DNA from: an uncultured Eubacteriales bacterium
Lineage (GTDB): Bacteria > Bacillota > Clostridia > Christensenellales > Aristaeellaceae
DNA length: 64,000 bases
Direction: 5' to 3'
Assembly: GCA_902800625.1 (NCBI GenBank)
Contig: CADCFG010000018.1
Span: 1 to 64,000 of the forward strand
The position numbers and the translations under genes are program-made. The notes beneath the pieces were generated by a model. It did no database searches. It had not been told where the DNA came from and worked only from the letters and a program-made list of their open reading frames with translations. Shown piece after piece: positions 34,040 through 43,144 of this stretch; the first letter of the stretch is position 1; every line of letters starts with the position of its first letter.

Positions 34040-37000
34040 ATGAACAGAGAAAACGATTTCCACCTGTTGGAGAGCCTGGCAAAAAGGAATAAACGCAGAC
34101 GGCTGCTGAAGCGGGGCCTTGCCCTGCTTTCGGCAGTTGTGCTGCTTTTTACGGTGAATGCCCTCAAGCGTCTGGCCGTGGCCATGGAGCACAGGCCCAA
34201 CTGTGAATACCATTACGACCACGTCCACACCGATGAATGCTTCGATGCGACGGGCGAACTGATCTGCGGCCTGCACGAGCACACCGACGAATGCTATCAG
34301 GAACAGGTCGAGGAAGTGCCGGAGGAGTTGGAGGTGGACCTGGCCGACGTCTCGGAGGAGGATGAAGCCGACGGCAGCGAGGACGCAGCCCCGGACATCG
34401 AATCCGTGGACGAGGCGGACGAGATATACGAGGTCGAAACCCCTGTGGACGGCAGCTATGACATGAACGGCGCCGACCAGGCGATGCTGAGCGAGATCCT
34501 GGCGGCGGCTGACCTGCCGGTGAAGAACGAGGACATCCAGATGGTCGGCCTGGTGGACGACACCAACTCGGGCGACGCCCCCGTCGCCATCGCGCTGGTC
34601 GATCAGGATTTCGCCGTTTCCGCCACCAGCAGCTTCGATTCCGTGGAGCTGGCCATCGTGACCGCCGACAGCATCTACACCGTGAAGCTGCTGAACGGCG
34701 CCGTGGCGGCCCCGGCGATCGAGGAAGCTGAAGAGGTCGAAGTGACCGAGGACACCGAAGAGGTCGAAATCGTCGAGGAGAGCGAAGTAACCGAGGAGAG
34801 CGAAGTAACCGAGGACACCGAAGAGGTCGAAATCGTCGAGAAGAGCGAAGTAACCGAGGAGGCCGAAGAGGTCGAAATCGTCGAGGAGAGCGAAGTAACC
34901 GAGGACACCGAAGAGGTCGAAATCGTTGAAGAGAGCGAAGTAACCGAGGAGGCCGAAGAGGTCGAAACCGTCGAGGAGAGCGAAGTAACCGAGGAGGCCG
35001 ATGCGGACGGCGCGAGCGGCGCGGAAGAAATCGCCGATGAAAGCGAGGCGGAGGAAGCGATCGAGGCGGCTGAGGAGGTCGAAGCGACCGAGGAAGCTGA
35101 AACCATCGAACAGGCCGAGGTAACCGAACAGGCCGAGGAGAGCGAAAAGGCCGAAAAGACCGAGGTAACCGAACAGGCCGAGGAGAGCGAAAAGGCCGAA
35201 CAGGCCGAGGTAACCGAACAGGCCGAAGAGACCGAAAAGGCCGAAAAGACCGAGGTAACCGAACAGGCCGACGAGGCGGAAGAAGCCGAGCATGCCGAGG
35301 TAACCGAGGAAGCCGAGGACAAGGAAGAGGCCGAGGAAGCCGAAGAGGCCGAGGAGACCGAAGAGGCCGAGGAGACCGAAGAGGCCGAGGAAGCGGACGC
35401 CGAGGACGCCGTGGACGAGGCGCTCTACCCGGCGCAGGCCTTCGAGGGCCGCGCGGGCAGCGTGCGCGTGAACGTCACCGCCGAGGCGGGCGCGTTCCCG
35501 GCGGACACCGCCATGCGGGTCAGCCGCGTGTGGGACCGCGACACCCTGGACGGCATCGCCGACGCCGTGACCGAGGACTTCGTGGAGGTCAAGAAGGTCA
35601 TGGCCGTGGACATCGCCTTCTTCGACGCCGAGGGCAACGAGATCGAGCCCCTGCGGCCCATCGCCGTGGTGATGACCGTGGACGAGATCGAGGAGCGGCA
35701 GGAAGCCGTGGTCGTTCACATGGACGACGAGGGCAATGCCGAGGTGGTGGAGCAGAGCGAAGCGCCCCAGACCGGGGACGAGAAGCTGGCCCTGAACGTG
35801 GAGCTGCCCGCGGGCGAAGCCCCCGTGACGGACGAGGCCGCCGACGAAGCGGCTGACGAGATCGATGAAGAGACTTCTGACGAAGCCGCTGACGAGACTG
35901 CCGACGGGACCCCCGCTGCGGACGAGGATGCCGCCGTTGAGGCTCCCGCGGACGAGGAAGCCGGCGAGGTCATGGAGTACGGCGAAGAGGCCGCCGAGGC
36001 CGCCGATGAAACCGACAGCGCCGAGGTGCTGGAGATCGTCGAGGAAGCCTTCCAGCCGGAAGACGCGAATGAGACTGTGGCCTTTGAGGCCGACGCCTTC
36101 TCCGTGTACGCCGTGGTGGTCACCGAGACCATCGACATGAAGTACATCGCAGACGACGGCGCGACCTACGACATCTCCGTGGGCTACGGCCCCGAGGCGC
36201 TGATCCCCGCGGGCGCGACGCTGGCCGTGAAGGAGCTGACCGGCGAGGCCACCGAAAATTACCTGGCCCGGACCGAGGACATGCTGGCCGAGGGCGAGCG
36301 CATCACCCTGGCCCGCTACTTCGACATCACCATCCTGGACGCCGACGGTGCCGAGGTGCAGCCCGCCGCGCCGGTGCGCGTGAGCGTGAAGCTGGCCGAC
36401 GACGATCCCTCCGTGGCCGTGCAGGCCGTGCACTTCGCCGGGGAGGGCGAGCCGGAGCGCATCGCCGCCAGCCGCGAGGACGACGAGGCCGTGGCCTTCG
36501 ACGCCCGCAGCTTCTCCGTCTACGGCATCGTCTACACCGTGGACTTCTACTACGACGTGGACGGCAAGACCTTTGAATACCACATCAACGGCGGCGACGT
36601 GCTGAGCCTGAAGGCGCTGCTGCCCATCCTGAAGGTGGTCGAGGATGACCCCGAGACCGAGGCGGACGAGGTGCTGGCGTTCGTTCAGAACATCCAGAGC
36701 GTGCGCTTCTCCGACGAGAGCCTGGTGCGGGTCGTGCCCGTGACCGAGGATACCACCGCCGGCGCGATCGTCGACGCCCTGGGCGTTGAGATCGAATACT
36801 CCGCCGAGCTGACCCAGGAGGCCATCGACGCCATCCGCGCCAGGGCCTTCACCGCCCCCGACTGGGCGCTGGTCAGCCTCAGGCCCTTCACCTCCCATGA
36901 AGCTCTCACCATCACCCTGAAGAACGGGGAAGTGGTGACGGTGAAGGTGGAGGACGCGCAGGATCCCAGCACCTATCTCGGGAAGCAGATCATCATCTAT

Positions 37001-40000
37001 GACAATCGCGATAGCAGGGCCATGACCGCGGACAACTGGGGCTGGGACGGGCACAGGACCCGGTTCAATTCCATTCCCCTGTCCAACGCGGACTCCGATA
37101 CGAAGGCGCACTGGACGATTGAGAGCAGCAACGGCGGCTATTACCTGAAATCGTATGACGGCAAGTATCTGAAGATCGACTATTATAATGTGGATCTGGT
37201 CGATTCGAAGAACAATGCGACGCTTTTGGGGATTCAGGCCGGCAGCAACCCAGACTACAGAATATATGATAACAGCAATTACAATAACGCCCTGGCGTAT
37301 TGCGACAACAGGGAGTACGATGGCTTCTTCAGCGCCCAGAACGGCGCCAACTACAATACCTCCGACAAGCAGTTGTGGCTGTATATCAGGGAGGTCTCCG
37401 GGTCTTCCAATGGAGAAGGCTACATCACCGTCAATGACTGGAGCAAGGGCCATCTGAGTTATTATCAAGTAAGTCGCTACAGCAATCTGACGGCAAGCCA
37501 GATCGAATGGAACGATGGCATGAACAAGCGGGGCATCGTGGCGGTCGCCGAACCCGGCTATGCCTTCTCCCACTGGACGGTGACGAACACCAACGGCTAC
37601 ACCTGGAATTCCGGGCGCTATACCAAAGACACCATCGCTGCCGGCACGTTTGAGAAGGCGGCGCTCACGGACCGCAAGGAGCGCTTCACCGCGGTGTTCA
37701 AGCCGGTGCACCAGTTTACCGTGAAGGTGAACTCCTCCTGCACGCACATGGGCACCTATGGCAGCAAGTATCTGGGCATTGAGAACAACGCGGGCATTGC
37801 CGCCACCCAGGGCCAGGTGTTCACCGGATACGGCAGCGTGAGCGCCGCGTCGGACGACAGCCTGTTCACCTATGGCTTCGGTACCCAGGCCAACGACGGC
37901 TATGAGTTCGCGTTCTGGATGTACAGGGATCAGGAAACCGGGCTGTACAAGGGCCTGAACGCCATCAACTACGGCGACATCGTCCCCTTCAACGGCGTGA
38001 CCTACGAGGCCTACTTCACCGAGCAGGGCAACAAGCTGATCGTGTACCAGTCGGGCAACAGCGCCGTGGGCAGCGTCAGCAAGAGCAGCAGCCATGGCGA
38101 CGAGCCCGGCGCCACGGCCACCGTCAGCAACGACAACTATGTGTTCACGGGCTGGTACGACCAGAACGGCCACTGCGTGTCCACCGATCCCACGTTTGAT
38201 CCCTCCCTGGTCAGCAAGAGCGCGGTGCTGACGGCGGAGTTCGCCGAGCGCCGCAGCGGCAACGTCACCTTCAAGGTGGCCGACGGCAGCCAGGGCACCC
38301 TGCTCATCGCCGATTCCGAGACGACCAACCAGAAGAGCGTTTACATGAACGAAAGCGGCGACGGCAAGCTGGAACAGAAGGTGGTTGCCGAGCCCAACAA
38401 TGGCAACAGCTTCATCTACTGGGAGCTGAACCGCAACGGCAACATCCTGCGGCTGAGCTATGATTCCGCCACCATCGACGGCGACTCCTGGCTGACGTTC
38501 CAGGACGGCGACACCATGACGGCCTATTTCAGCGACGGCACCCTGAAGGACTTCGACGCCAGCCAGACCGCGCAGTCCGACATCGTGATCACCGATGACA
38601 AGAAGCGGGAGCTGCAGGCGTGGCTGGATTCCCTGAAGAAGTCCCACACCGTCGCCCCGGACAAGACGGCCCACGTCTACGACTACGACAACCGCATCTA
38701 CCAGATCGACATCACCGCGGAATCTTCGCTGATGGACCTGGAGGCGGACATTGACCTGGCCTTCATCATCGACGTTTCCAACTCCATGCTGTTCCCCTCC
38801 AAGTTTGTGAAGAACGGCCAGGAGATGATCCTGACCCAGGACAACCTGAACGCCGCCTATCCCGACGGCAGCACCCACTACATCATCAGCGATCCCACCG
38901 GCACCTCCACCGCCTACCGGATCTTCAGGAAGGCCGACGGCGTCTGGTACTTTGTGGACGCCTCGCTGACCGACGACGTGGCGCACAAGGTCACCTGGGA
39001 CTGCCGGTACTCCGAGCCCACCACCGACGTGCCCTTCCGGTATCCGATGTACGACGCCGTGGGCAGCAAGCGACGCGTGGATTACCTGAACGAGAGCATG
39101 CAAAGCGCCATCGACTCGCTGCACAGCATCATAAACCGGGTCGAGGCTGCCGGCGGCACCGCCCACGACATCCGCGTGGCCCACAGCACCTTTGCGGCCA
39201 GCGTCTATTCCATCACGCCGGAGAGCCCCTTCGTGTTCGAGCAGTTCCAGTCCATGAAGAGCAATGAGAACCTGTCGATCAAAGTGCGGGACACCGGCGG
39301 CGGCACCCGCCAGGATCTGGCGTTGAGGGACGCCAGGGGCTTCCAGTGGGACAATACCCACAAGAAGTATGCGATCCTGATCACCGACGGCGCGCCGGTG
39401 GTGGGCTCCAAGGGCTCCATCGACGGCAAGAAGATTGGCGAGATCCGGGATGACATCGCCCCCCAGGCCATGAGCCTGAAGAACCTGAACGGCATTCAGG
39501 ACAACGTGACCCTGATCACCGTGGGCCTGAGCACCCAGAACGTGCTGTTCGGCTCCAACAAGCTGAAGGAGATCGCCAGCGTGGGCGCGGACGGCCAGAG
39601 GCTCTATTTCCAGGCCGAGCACGCCGACGACCTGGAGAGCATCCTGCTGGACATCCTGCGGATGATCACGAAGCAGAAGACCGTGTCCGGCGAGGTGCGC
39701 GACGTGATCGACGACGCGTTCTATCCCGTGGACAAGGACGGCAATCCCGTCACGGCGGGCGTTTACAACCTGGATGGGACCCCCTACAATCCCTCCGACG
39801 GGGCCATTCCGCGCTATGAGTGGACGCGCGAGGGCGACAACTGGGTCATCACCTACCACAACCTGGTCTTCAACCCGAACGAGACCTGGAAGGGTTCCGT
39901 GCTGGTGAAGGCCAAGGAGGATTTCCTGGGCGGCAACACCATTTCCACCAACGAGGAAGCCTCCGTGAAGCCGATGTGGTACCAGAAGAACGACGGCAGC

Positions 40001-41248
40001 TGGCAATATTATGAGGAAGAGGCCATTACCCTGCCCGTGCCTCACGTGAACGTGGACGAGCTGTCGCTGAACCACAACAGCAGCGAGTGGACGGTCTACC
40101 TGGGCACCGAAGTGGATCCGCTGAACGAACTGAAGCGGCTGTACAGGGAGATCCGGGTGAACGAGGTCGTGAGCCAGACCGTCAACCACCTCAACAAGAT
40201 CATGACCGCCTCCGGCGACATGCTCTATCCGATGCAGGAATCCGACACGGACGGCCGGACGCAGACCGGCGCCGCTCCGGAGACCTTCCCGCTCTACACA
40301 GTGGCGGCGCTGAATGACGCGGACTGGGCAAAGCTGCTGAACGGAGAACCGGTGGGCAAGTCCTACGCCGCCTATGGCCACGATAACGTGGGCGTCATCA
40401 TGTACCAGCTGACGAAGGAGGTCGTGGAAGGCGAGGAAGGCCTGACCTACGAGGAGCAGGCCGGCAAGATCGTCAGCAAGGCGCATCCGACCACGGTCGT
40501 GGGCAGCGGCGTGGAGAAGTACTGCCTGAAGGCGACCTACATTCCCACGGCGGAGCAGCACGAGCCCGAAGGGGGCTGGCACACCACGCCGGGCAGGTCC
40601 CGCGGCCATACGACGAACAACATGGAGAGCGTCAATCCCCACATCATCAACGTGTTTGCCAAGGGCCTGATGCTCAAGAAGATGGACGCCACGCTGGACA
40701 ACGCGCTGACCGGCGCCGAGTTCCGGCTGTACCGCACGGCCCGGACGGGCGAGAGCGCGTCCGCGGAGCTGATGGAGATCGAGGGCGGCAGCTATGTGCC
40801 CGTCTCCGAGGCCAAGGCCGTGGGCGAGGACGGCATCGTGGACATGGGCTATATCGAGCGGCTGCCGGATGGCGAGCAGTACTACCTGGTGGAGACCCAG
40901 GCCCCCGAGGGCTATACTCCGGCGGCGCCGATGCTGCTCACGCTGGAGATCGACGAGACCGTGACCTACAAGCCCAGGCCGGACGACCACAACTGCCCCT
41001 ATGACTGGACGCAGACGGCGCGCCTGTCGCTGGGCGATCCGGCGAAGCGCTCCGATGAGAACTGGGACAACAAGGACGCCCTGGACAAGGACTCCGCCAC
41101 CTACACCGTGCGCTATCGCATTCCCAACTACTACGGCGCGACCCTGCCCGCCACCGGCGGCATGGGTACGGGCATCTACACCTTGGCCGGCGCGGGCCTG
41201 GTGCTGCTGGCCGTGGCGCTCATGCTGATCCGGCGCAGGCAGGCGTGA
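34040..41248 (+). CDS. Giant LPATG-anchored adhesin with von Willebrand A domain (probable pilus tip)
   Basis: 2402 residues. The N-terminus is homologous to the other giant: a membrane segment (ALLSAVVLLFTVNALKR), then a Cys/His module (CEYHYDHVHTDEC, ICGLHEHTDEC). An acidic tandem-repeat region spans about 228-454. Later come an Asn/Tyr-rich trefoil-like segment (about 975-1120), InlB-type/'bacterial repeat' strands (FTGWYDQNG, YAFSHWTV) and a vWA domain from about 1570 with MIDAS residues D1578-V-S-N-S1582, a GGTRQDL Thr and ILITDG Asp. A SpaA domain has E-box YYLVETQAPEGYTP (about 2210-2305). The sorting signal is LPATG at 2369-2373. vWA plus SpaA is typical of pilus tip adhesins. Confidence 0.88.
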   Translation: MNRENDFHLLESLAKRNKRRRLLKRGLALLSAVVLLFTVNALKRLAVAMEHRPNCEYHYDHVHTDECFDATGELICGLHEHTDECYQEQVEEVPEELEVDLADVSEEDEADGSEDAAPDIESVDEADEIYEVETPVDGSYDMNGADQAMLSEILAAADLPVKNEDIQMVGLVDDTNSGDAPVAIALVDQDFAVSATSSFDSVELAIVTADSIYTVKLLNGAVAAPAIEEAEEVEVTEDTEEVEIVEESEVTEESEVTEDTEEVEIVEKSEVTEEAEEVEIVEESEVTEDTEEVEIVEESEVTEEAEEVETVEESEVTEEADADGASGAEEIADESEAEEAIEAAEEVEATEEAETIEQAEVTEQAEESEKAEKTEVTEQAEESEKAEQAEVTEQAEETEKAEKTEVTEQADEAEEAEHAEVTEEAEDKEEAEEAEEAEETEEAEETEEAEEADAEDAVDEALYPAQAFEGRAGSVRVNVTAEAGAFPADTAMRVSRVWDRDTLDGIADAVTEDFVEVKKVMAVDIAFFDAEGNEIEPLRPIAVVMTVDEIEERQEAVVVHMDDEGNAEVVEQSEAPQTGDEKLALNVELPAGEAPVTDEAADEAADEIDEETSDEAADETADGTPAADEDAAVEAPADEEAGEVMEYGEEAAEAADETDSAEVLEIVEEAFQPEDANETVAFEADAFSVYAVVVTETIDMKYIADDGATYDISVGYGPEALIPAGATLAVKELTGEATENYLARTEDMLAEGERITLARYFDITILDADGAEVQPAAPVRVSVKLADDDPSVAVQAVHFAGEGEPERIAASREDDEAVAFDARSFSVYGIVYTVDFYYDVDGKTFEYHINGGDVLSLKALLPILKVVEDDPETEADEVLAFVQNIQSVRFSDESLVRVVPVTEDTTAGAIVDALGVEIEYSAELTQEAIDAIRARAFTAPDWALVSLRPFTSHEALTITLKNGEVVTVKVEDAQDPSTYLGKQIIIYDNRDSRAMTADNWGWDGHRTRFNSIPLSNADSDTKAHWTIESSNGGYYLKSYDGKYLKIDYYNVDLVDSKNNATLLGIQAGSNPDYRIYDNSNYNNALAYCDNREYDGFFSAQNGANYNTSDKQLWLYIREVSGSSNGEGYITVNDWSKGHLSYYQVSRYSNLTASQIEWNDGMNKRGIVAVAEPGYAFSHWTVTNTNGYTWNSGRYTKDTIAAGTFEKAALTDRKERFTAVFKPVHQFTVKVNSSCTHMGTYGSKYLGIENNAGIAATQGQVFTGYGSVSAASDDSLFTYGFGTQANDGYEFAFWMYRDQETGLYKGLNAINYGDIVPFNGVTYEAYFTEQGNKLIVYQSGNSAVGSVSKSSSHGDEPGATATVSNDNYVFTGWYDQNGHCVSTDPTFDPSLVSKSAVLTAEFAERRSGNVTFKVADGSQGTLLIADSETTNQKSVYMNESGDGKLEQKVVAEPNNGNSFIYWELNRNGNILRLSYDSATIDGDSWLTFQDGDTMTAYFSDGTLKDFDASQTAQSDIVITDDKKRELQAWLDSLKKSHTVAPDKTAHVYDYDNRIYQIDITAESSLMDLEADIDLAFIIDVSNSMLFPSKFVKNGQEMILTQDNLNAAYPDGSTHYIISDPTGTSTAYRIFRKADGVWYFVDASLTDDVAHKVTWDCRYSEPTTDVPFRYPMYDAVGSKRRVDYLNESMQSAIDSLHSIINRVEAAGGTAHDIRVAHSTFAASVYSITPESPFVFEQFQSMKSNENLSIKVRDTGGGTRQDLALRDARGFQWDNTHKKYAILITDGAPVVGSKGSIDGKKIGEIRDDIAPQAMSLKNLNGIQDNVTLITVGLSTQNVLFGSNKLKEIASVGADGQRLYFQAEHADDLESILLDILRMITKQKTVSGEVRDVIDDAFYPVDKDGNPVTAGVYNLDGTPYNPSDGAIPRYEWTREGDNWVITYHNLVFNPNETWKGSVLVKAKEDFLGGNTISTNEEASVKPMWYQKNDGSWQYYEEEAITLPVPHVNVDELSLNHNSSEWTVYLGTEVDPLNELKRLYREIRVNEVVSQTVNHLNKIMTASGDMLYPMQESDTDGRTQTGAAPETFPLYTVAALNDADWAKLLNGEPVGKSYAAYGHDNVGVIMYQLTKEVVEGEEGLTYEEQAGKIVSKAHPTTVVGSGVEKYCLKATYIPTAEQHEPEGGWHTTPGRSRGHTTNNMESVNPHIINVFAKGLMLKKMDATLDNALTGAEFRLYRTARTGESASAELMEIEGGSYVPVSEAKAVGEDGIVDMGYIERLPDGEQYYLVETQAPEGYTPAAPMLLTLEIDETVTYKPRPDDHNCPYDWTQTARLSLGDPAKRSDENWDNKDALDKDSATYTVRYRIPNYYGATLPATGGMGTGIYTLAGAGLVLLAVALMLIRRRQA
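34721..35400 (+). repeat. Acidic tandem repeats inside the vWA adhesin gene
   Basis: Two repeat types in series. The first codes for EVTEDTEEVEIVEES-like units with period about 60 bp. The second codes for EVTEQAEESEKAEKT-like units with period about 36 bp. Several units are identical at DNA level (GAAGTAACCGAGGA, GTAACCGAACAGGCCGA), which points to recent expansion. Confidence 0.85.
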
Positions 41249-41383
41249 CGCCTCGCGAGACGGCGCAAAACCGGGCGGCGCTCCGCCGCTCGCCCCTGGG
41301 GGTGGGCGCGGAACGCCGCTCTTTCAATTAAAATCGCTGAAATCACAACAAATGAGCAAAAAAGGAGAGGCCAAAAAATCGAT

Positions 41384-41416
41384 GTAACCCCCTGTGTAAC
41401 CGGCTGGGATTATAAT
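41384..41416 (+). promoter_or_regulatory. Direct-repeat promoter P3 of the sortase operon
   Basis: GTAAC (41384-41388), 7 bases, GTAAC (41396-41400), 10 bases, TATAAT (41411-41416). Third copy of the shared element. Another TATAAT lies at 41425-41430. The gap upstream (41249-41383) has imperfect GC hairpins that may end the adhesin transcript. Confidence 0.75.
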
Positions 41417-41491
41417 AAAGATGGTATAATTTATCGCGGCAAAAGGCGCAAAGTTGTCACAGAACCGGGCGCTGCGGGCCATTCGGTTCTA

Positions 41492-41520
41492 TTGCAACGG
41501 CGCTGTAAAAGTGCTATAAT
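41492..41520 (+). promoter_or_regulatory. Second, sigma-A-type promoter of the sortase operon
   Basis: TTGCAA (41492-41497), 17-bp spacer, TATAAT (41515-41520), 56 bases before ATG 41577. Unlike P3 it has a proper -35 and could give constitutive expression of the sortases. Confidence 0.65.
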
Positions 41521-41576
41521 ATTTCCGTATGGAATCAAAAGCATGCCGGAGCATCTGAACAGCCGAAGGGAGCGCC

Positions 41577-42416
41577 ATGAAGAAGCATCTGTCCACCATT
41601 TTTCTGGTGCTGATATTGTTCCTGGGCGTGGCCATATTGCTGTACCCGACTGTGAGCGATTACTGGAATTCCTTCCATCAGAGCCGAGCCATTGCCAGCT
41701 ATATTGAAGAGATCGAAAACATCGATCCCGCAGACTATGAGAAGGAATGGGAGCGGGCGAGGGAATACAACAAGGAACTGTTGACAAAGCCCAACCGCTT
41801 CAGAATGAGCAGCGAGGAATATGCTGAGTATGAATCGCTGTTGAACATGACCGGCTCCGGAATCATGGGGTACATTGAAGTGCCCAAGATCAACTGCACG
41901 CTGCCCATCTACCACGGCACGGACGACGCCGTGCTGCAGATCGCCGTGGGTCACTTCGAAGGCACCAGCTTGCCCACCGGCGATGCCGGCGTCCACAGCG
42001 TGCTCTCCGGTCACCGCGGCCTGCCGTCCGCGAAGCTGTTTACGGACCTGGACCAGATGGAGGAGGGCGACCTGTTCGTCATCCGCGTGCTGGATCAGAT
42101 CATGACCTACGAGGTGGACCAGATCCTGATCGTGCTGCCGGAGGAGCTGGATGCCCTGGCCATCGACCCGCAGCAGGACCTGTGCACGCTGGAGACCTGC
42201 ACGCCCTACGGCATCAACTCCCACCGCCTGCTGGTGCGGGGACACCGCACCGAGAACCAGGAGATGGAGACGATCATCAAGGTCGTGGCCGACGCCACCC
42301 AGGTGAAGCCGATCCTGGTGGCCCCGGTGCTGGCCGCGCCGATGCTGCTGATACTGCTGATTGGAATGATGATTTCCACCAGTCGCAAGCAGCGCAGGCG
42401 GAAGATCCTCAAATGA
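41577..42416 (+). CDS. Class C sortase (pilin polymerase)
   Basis: 279 residues. N-terminal membrane segment (8-25) and a second at the C-terminus (about 245-268), the two-anchor layout of class C. Catalytic His146 in LSGHRGLPSAKLF, Cys208 in TLETCTPYG and Arg217 in SHRLLVRG are all present. The motif TLxTCTPYGxNxHR is characteristic of pilus sortases, which join pilin Lys residues to LPXTG motifs. A lid-type DPF/DPW motif is not obvious. It overlaps the next gene by four bases (ATGA), so is translationally coupled. Confidence 0.93.
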   Translation: MKKHLSTIFLVLILFLGVAILLYPTVSDYWNSFHQSRAIASYIEEIENIDPADYEKEWERAREYNKELLTKPNRFRMSSEEYAEYESLLNMTGSGIMGYIEVPKINCTLPIYHGTDDAVLQIAVGHFEGTSLPTGDAGVHSVLSGHRGLPSAKLFTDLDQMEEGDLFVIRVLDQIMTYEVDQILIVLPEELDALAIDPQQDLCTLETCTPYGINSHRLLVRGHRTENQEMETIIKVVADATQVKPILVAPVLAAPMLLILLIGMMISTSRKQRRRKILK

Positions 42417-43144
42417 GCGGCATGATCGGCCGGGTCGACACGGCGCAGGTGCGCCGGGAGATGATCCGCATGAACGGCAGGGCCAGCCGCAAGCGCTTCC
42501 TGATCGGGGCGGTTGTGGTGCTGGCGGTTGCGCTGCTGGTCGGCGAGGCGGCGTCGCGGTTCCTGTTCAGGCTGGCGGACATCCGCACCCGGGGCATGAG
42601 CCCCGCGCTGCGCAGCGGCGATGTAGCGCTGTGCGAGCGCATGGATTCGCCCCTTCGCAAGGGGCAGCCGCAGTTGACGCGGGGCGCGCTGGCGCTGGTG
42701 GCCTATGACGACAGCGGTCTGCGGCGCGAGGCCGTGCGGCGGGTGATCGCCGTGGCTGGGGATGAGGTTGCCGTGGGCGACGACGGCGCCGTGACCCTGA
42801 ACGGCGAGCCGCTGGACGAGCCCTATGCCGTGTATCGCGACCAGAGCGACTGGAGCGACGACGACGCGCCGGGCGGTGCGCTGGAGAACCCCTTCCTCAC
42901 GCCGGACGAGGCGGCGGCGCTGGCGCCGACAGTCGATGTGGAGCCCGGCGTGGACGACGTGGTGTTTCCGATCACGGTGCCGGAAGGGAAGCTGTTCGTG
43001 CTCTGCGACGACCGCGACGACGCCATGGACAGCCGCAGCAGCCGCTTCGGCCTGGTGAGCGAGCAGGACGTGCTGGGCCTGGCACGGGCGATCATATGGC
43101 CCGCCCATCGCGCGGGATTGCTGACGGGCGGCGGAATAGAATGA
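42413..43144 (+). CDS. Signal peptidase I homologue lacking the catalytic lysine
   Basis: 243 residues, one membrane segment (about 25-45). Box B keeps Ser63 (TRGMSPALRSGD). In box D the expected Lys is Arg109: EAVRRVIAVAGDEV against VKRVIANAGE in the intact peptidase at 23221. Box E is recognisable (VPEGKLFVLCDDRDDAMDSR), with CDD in place of GDH/GDN. The Ser/Lys dyad is therefore broken. In streptococcal pilus islets, SipA/LepA-type signal peptidase homologues without the dyad are needed for pilus assembly as non-proteolytic factors. By analogy this may be a pilus chaperone. Both ends overlap neighbours by four bases. Confidence 0.82.
   Translation: MSGMIGRVDTAQVRREMIRMNGRASRKRFLIGAVVVLAVALLVGEAASRFLFRLADIRTRGMSPALRSGDVALCERMDSPLRKGQPQLTRGALALVAYDDSGLRREAVRRVIAVAGDEVAVGDDGAVTLNGEPLDEPYAVYRDQSDWSDDDAPGGALENPFLTPDEAAALAPTVDVEPGVDDVVFPITVPEGKLFVLCDDRDDAMDSRSSRFGLVSEQDVLGLARAIIWPAHRAGLLTGGGIE

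Noticed and set aside
34007..40990. A 2327-codon open frame on the minus strand across the vWA adhesin gene
   Set aside because: It mirrors the sense codon pattern of a GC-rich, repeat-rich gene (third-position G/C bias removes antisense stops), has no ribosome binding site, and its translation is low-complexity Val/Gly/His. The sense frame has clear domains and a sorting signal.
41384..41416. GTAAC pair as a LytTR (AgrA-type) operator
   Set aside because: LytTR sites are about 9-bp repeats 21-22 bp apart with a GTT core; here the start-to-start distance is 12 bp in all three copies.
43096..43141. Upstream ATG at 43096 as start of the pseudo-sortase
   Set aside because: It would overlap the preceding gene by about 49 bases and add a non-hydrophobic basic peptide before the membrane anchor; ATG 43141 gives the 4-base overlap used by its neighbours.
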